Assembly (NCBI RefSeq): GCF_001442535.1
Contig: NZ_CP013141.1
Span: 1,117,602 to 1,181,601 of the forward strand
DNA length: 64,000 nt
Source: Lysobacter antibioticus
GTDB lineage: Bacteria; Pseudomonadota; Gammaproteobacteria; Xanthomonadales; Xanthomonadaceae
Direction of reading: 5' to 3'
In this document: piece after piece, positions 58,086 through 64,000 of the stretch
Layout of the letters: the number at the start of each line of letters is the position of its first letter
How positions within the stretch are numbered: the first letter of the stretch is position 1
Made by a program: the position numbers and the translations under genes
Notes under the pieces: generated by a model
Seen by the model: only the letters and a program-made list of their open reading frames with translations
What the model was told of the DNA's origin: nothing
The model's database searches: none

Positions 58086-59211
58086 ATGGAAACCCTGCCC
58101 TGGCTCAACCCCGAACGTGCCCGCACCCTGCTGCGCGGCCTGGACGAACGCATCCTGATCATGGACGGCGCGATGGGCACGATGATCCAGCAACACGAGT
58201 TGCAGGAAGCCGACTACCGCGGCGAGCGTTTCGCCGAAGGTTACGACCGGCTGTACGCGGGCGGCCACGACGGCGACGCCGAGCACGTCCATGGCGAGGC
58301 CTGCGGCTGCTCGCGCGACCAGCGCGGCAACAACGACCTGCTGACCCTCACCCGGCCCGACATCATCGGCGGCATCCACGCCGAATACCTCGCCGCTGGC
58401 GCCGACCTGATCGAGACCAACACCTTCAACTCGACCACGATCTCGCTGGCCGACTACGGCCTGGAGCACCTGGCGCGCGAACTCAACGAAGAAGGCGCGC
58501 GTCTGGCCCGCCAGGCCTGCGACGAGGCCGAGGCACAGGACGTCAAAGAGGGCAAACCTTCGAAGCCGCGCTACGTGATCGGCGTGCTCGGCCCGACCAG
58601 CCGCACCGCTTCGCTGAGCCCGGACGTGAACCAACCCGGCTACCGCGCAATCACCTTCGACGAGTTGCGCATCGCCTACCGCGAAGCCACCGACGGCCTG
58701 ATCGACGGCGGCGCCGACGTGATCATGGTCGAGACCATCTTCGACACGCTCAACGCCAAGGCCGCGTTGTTCGCGGTCGAGGAAGCCTTCGATGCGCGCG
58801 GCGCGCGCCTGCCGATCATGATCTCCGGCACCATCACCGACGCCTCCGGCCGCACCCTCTCGGGCCAGACCGCCGAAGCCTTCTGGTACTCGGTGCGCCA
58901 CGTCCAGCCGACCGCGATCGGGCTGAACTGCGCTCGGCGCCAAAGACCTGCGCGTGCACATCGACGTGCTGGCGCAGATCGCCGACTCCCACATCAGCAC
59001 CCATCCGAACGCCGGCCTGCCGAATGCCTTCGGCGGTTACGACGAAACCCCGGAAGACATGGCCGCGGTGCTCGGCGAGTTCGCCCGCGCCGGCCTGCTC
59101 AACCTGGTCGGCGGCTGCTGCGGCACGACCCCGGCGCACATCGCCGCGATCGCCGCGGTGGTCGAGGGCGTCGAGCCCCGCCGTCCGCTGCAACTGGTCG
59201 AGGCGGCATGA
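58086..59211 (+). pseudogene. metH: Methionine synthase N-terminal part (homocysteine-binding domain), frameshifted
   Basis: The first 282 codons read as the homocysteine methyltransferase domain of MetH ([13 protein letters not shown] ... [16 protein letters not shown] ... [18 protein letters not shown] ... AIGLNC). At about 58931 the frame breaks: the expected [12 protein letters not shown] continues only in the +1 frame. Two bases (GC) are missing from a GCGCGC run. The rest of the domain, including GGCCGTTP with two of the three zinc cysteines, runs intact in the other frame to a TGA at 59211. Either a true inactivating mutation or a sequencing/assembly error. About 375 residues if repaired. 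Confidence 0.85.
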
Positions 59212-59293
59212 CCGCCGTTTCGATCCTCCGTTCCACCACGCGCGGCCTGCATCCGCACCATTCGCACACCCCAGCGATCACGACCCCCACGCC

Positions 59294-61996
<2,703 letters not shown>

Positions 61997-62056
61997 GACG
62001 GACGGGCGGCGCCACCGCCGCCCCCTCCAGGGACTGGTCAACACGAGCGTGCACGG

Positions 62057-62791
62057 ATGAGCGAGATCCTGATACCCGGCGGTTACGAGATCGAGGCGGC
62101 CGGCGAGCGCGCCGGCGATGCGCTCGGCAACGCCGCCTTCATCGAAAAACACGCGGCCCCGGGCCGCATCGGCCTGTGCGGCGGGCGCGACTGGATCAAC
62201 AAACTGATTCGCAAAGCGCAGTCGCCCTTGACCGAGGACGGTCACCGCAGCCTGTGGTCGCACGCCTTCGTCTTCAGCGAACGCCGCATCGACGGGCAAT
62301 GGTGGGTGATCGAGTCCGATCTCGACCTGCGCTACAAGCAGATCCGCCTGGGCGTGCAGGAAAATCGCGTCGACCGCTACTACGACGCTGAAGCCTTTCC
62401 GAACATCGCCATTCTCGATTTCGACCTGAGCCCGGAACAGGTACGCAAGATCCAGATCGCTGGCCTGGACCTGCTGTCGGGCCTGTCGAGTTATTCGATC
62501 AGCGAACTGGTCGGCACCCTGATGGCGATGCACAGCCGTCGCCTGCGCCGGCGCAGCAATCTGCTGGCCAAGGAAGGCGCGCTGTATTGCTCGGCGTTGG
62601 TCCAGCATTGCTACCACGCCGCCGGCGTCGAGTTCCTGCCCGGCGTGCCCGGCAAGAACATCGCCCCGCACGACATCGACGAATCGCCGCTGCCGCACCG
62701 CACCCATCGGATCATCCGCGACCTCGGCGTCTCGACGATCCGCGAACTAGGTCACAAGTCGAAACACTGGCTGAGCAGCGCACTCGATTAG
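62057..62791 (+). CDS. NlpC/P60-like (YiiX-type) cysteine hydrolase-like protein
   Basis: 244 residues. Motif order His-Glu-Cys, as in circularly permuted papain-fold NlpC/P60 proteins: H69 in LWSHAFVF, E86 in WVIESD and C178 in ALYCSALVQHCYHAAG. No signal peptide or membrane segment, so it acts in the cytoplasm or is released otherwise. Permuted members include peptidoglycan amidases, acyltransferases and deubiquitinase-like enzymes; the substrate is unknown. Alone between metH and an alpha/beta hydrolase. Confidence 0.75.
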   Translation: MSEILIPGGYEIEAAGERAGDALGNAAFIEKHAAPGRIGLCGGRDWINKLIRKAQSPLTEDGHRSLWSHAFVFSERRIDGQWWVIESDLDLRYKQIRLGVQENRVDRYYDAEAFPNIAILDFDLSPEQVRKIQIAGLDLLSGLSSYSISELVGTLMAMHSRRLRRRSNLLAKEGALYCSALVQHCYHAAGVEFLPGVPGKNIAPHDIDESPLPHRTHRIIRDLGVSTIRELGHKSKHWLSSALD

Positions 62792-63066
62792 GACTGAGGC
62801 GTCCGCGCACAGGCGTGCCGGGATGCGAGGCCGGTACGCATGACGCGCGCACCTCCCGACCTTCGCCGAGCATCGTCCAAGGCGCCATCGTCCAAGGCAT
62901 TCGTGCCGCCGAATACTTCGGTGTGGACCGGCCGATCCGACACGGGGCCGCAAACGCGACCGGCGCCGCTATCGCACCTCAATACGCAATGGTATGGTGA
63001 CGCCATTCCTGGCCTGCCCGCGCCGCTTCCAACGCGACCGGCACCCCGACCCGCCCACGGATCGCC

Positions 63067-63930
63067 ATGCAAGACCTGCTGTTGTTCTCCCACGCCAATG
63101 GCTTCCCGGCCCCGGTCTACCGGGTGATGCTCGCTGCCCTGGCCGAGCGTTTCCATGTCGTCCGGCCCGAGCGCATCGGCCACGACCCCCGTTATCCGGT
63201 GACCCCGGACTGGCCGCATCTGGTCGAGGAACTGGTCGCCCGCGCCGAGAACGCCGCCGGCAATGCGCGCCGGATCTGGCTGGTCGGACACTCGCTGGGC
63301 GGCTATCTGAGCCTGCTTGCTGCGCACCGGTTGGCCGACTCGGCGCTGGCCGGGCGAGTCGCCGGCGTGGTCATGTTGGATTCGCCCTTGATCGCCGGCT
63401 GGCGCGCGCGCCTGGTTTCGATCGGCCGCCGCACCGGCCTGGACAATCTGCTGATGCCGATGCGCGCCACCTTGCAGCGTCGCCGGCTCTGGCCCGACCG
63501 CACCGCGGTACGCGAACACTTCCTGGCCAAGCCCGCGTTCGCCTGCTGGGACCAGCGCGTGCTCGACGATTACGTCGAACACGGCACCCGCGCCGCCGCC
63601 GACGGCAGCCGCGAACTCGCGTTCGAGCGCGAGATCGAATACCGGATCTATCACACCCTGCCGACCACGGCGCTCAGCGGCCTGGCGCCGTCGGTCCGCG
63701 TGCCGGTCGGCTTTCTGGCCGGCACGCGTTCGCGCGAATTACGCAACGCCGGTTCCGCGCCGACCCAGCGACTGGTCGGCGAACGCTGGCGCTGGATCGA
63801 GGGCGGCCACCTGTTTCCGATGGAACGGCCGCTGGACACCGCGCAGGCGATCGCGGCGATGATCGAGGGGATGCGGCCGGCCGTTGCCGACGAAGATCAG
63901 GCGAGTTGGGCGCAAGCCGTCAATGGCTGA
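63067..63930 (+). CDS. Alpha/beta hydrolase
   Basis: 287 residues. Oxyanion-hole segment FSHANGFPA, nucleophile S76 in the elbow GHSLGG, and a terminal catalytic His in IEGGHLFPME. The Asp/Glu acid would be in VGFLAGTRS or the strand before it and is not obvious. No signal peptide. Substrate unknown. The 275-base spacer upstream (62792-63066) holds no recognised feature. Confidence 0.88.
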   Translation: MQDLLLFSHANGFPAPVYRVMLAALAERFHVVRPERIGHDPRYPVTPDWPHLVEELVARAENAAGNARRIWLVGHSLGGYLSLLAAHRLADSALAGRVAGVVMLDSPLIAGWRARLVSIGRRTGLDNLLMPMRATLQRRRLWPDRTAVREHFLAKPAFACWDQRVLDDYVEHGTRAAADGSRELAFEREIEYRIYHTLPTTALSGLAPSVRVPVGFLAGTRSRELRNAGSAPTQRLVGERWRWIEGGHLFPMERPLDTAQAIAAMIEGMRPAVADEDQASWAQAVNG

Positions 63931-63958
63931 GTACGCGTTGCGGTCTGCTGCCGCGGGA

Positions 63959-63981
63959 TAGGAGCGGCGCGAGCCGCGACC
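63959..63981 (+). repeat. REP-like repeat at the window end
   Basis: Intact copy of the 'taggagcggcgcgagccgcg' family, 29 bases after the hydrolase stop. Confidence 0.8.
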
Positions 63982-64000
63982 ATGGGACGTGCTGAGGCAA

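Overview
The window is a stretch of GC-rich chromosome from a gammaproteobacterium of the Xanthomonadaceae/Lysobacteraceae, most likely Lysobacter or a close relative. This rests on gene content (split metH behind an ArsR-methyltransferase fusion, kynurenine cluster, large NAD-glutamate dehydrogenase, M23/M56 fusion peptidase) and on dispersed 'taggagcggcgcgagccgcg' repeats and hexa-/heptanucleotide repeats in the intergenic DNA. I see no transposase, integrase, prophage, CRISPR array, rRNA or tRNA.

Layout. 1-4.0 kb: M56/M23 peptidase and a TonB-dependent receptor. 4.0-7.1 kb (minus): dnaB, then rpsF-rpsR-rplI, with a perfect DnaA box inside the likely dnaB promoter. 7.4-11.2 kb (minus): DUF885 metallopeptidase, A-type Fe-S carrier, DUF2891 protein. 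11.3-15.0 kb (plus): asnS and a four-gene run (two small unknowns, PaiB-like, atypical SDR). 15.0-16.1 kb: repeat-only locus. 16.2-29.1 kb (minus): a nine-gene group running TldD, PmbA, TldD, DUF4159, MoxR, DUF58, BatA-like, DUF4175-like, GATase-like membrane protein. Both TldD copies carry twin-arginine signals. This is the best candidate here for a poorly described system.

29.6-36.5 kb (plus): tryptophan/kynurenine catabolism through 3-hydroxyanthranilate: semialdehyde dehydrogenase, carbonic anhydrase, RidA-type deaminase, 3-HAO, ACMSD, kynureninase and kynurenine monooxygenase. sbcB and a DUF2461 gene follow. 38.7-39.7 kb: second repeat locus, built from the same elements as the first in the opposite arrangement. 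39.7-49.2 kb: MFS transporter, DUF2939 protein, CHRD protein behind a sigma-54-like promoter, zinc-ribbon protein, 5'-nucleotidase, DJ-1/PfpI protein with a two-component system, amino-acid permease and NUDIX hydrolase.

49.2-56.7 kb (minus): NAD kinase, the giant NAD-glutamate dehydrogenase with an Ala/Lys-rich tail, and an acyl-CoA dehydrogenase. 57.1-62.0 kb (plus): ArsR-methyltransferase fusion and methionine synthase encoded as two genes; the first (homocysteine-binding) gene carries a 2-bp deletion that breaks its frame before the zinc-site cysteines. 62.0-64.0 kb: NlpC/P60-like protein and an alpha/beta hydrolase.
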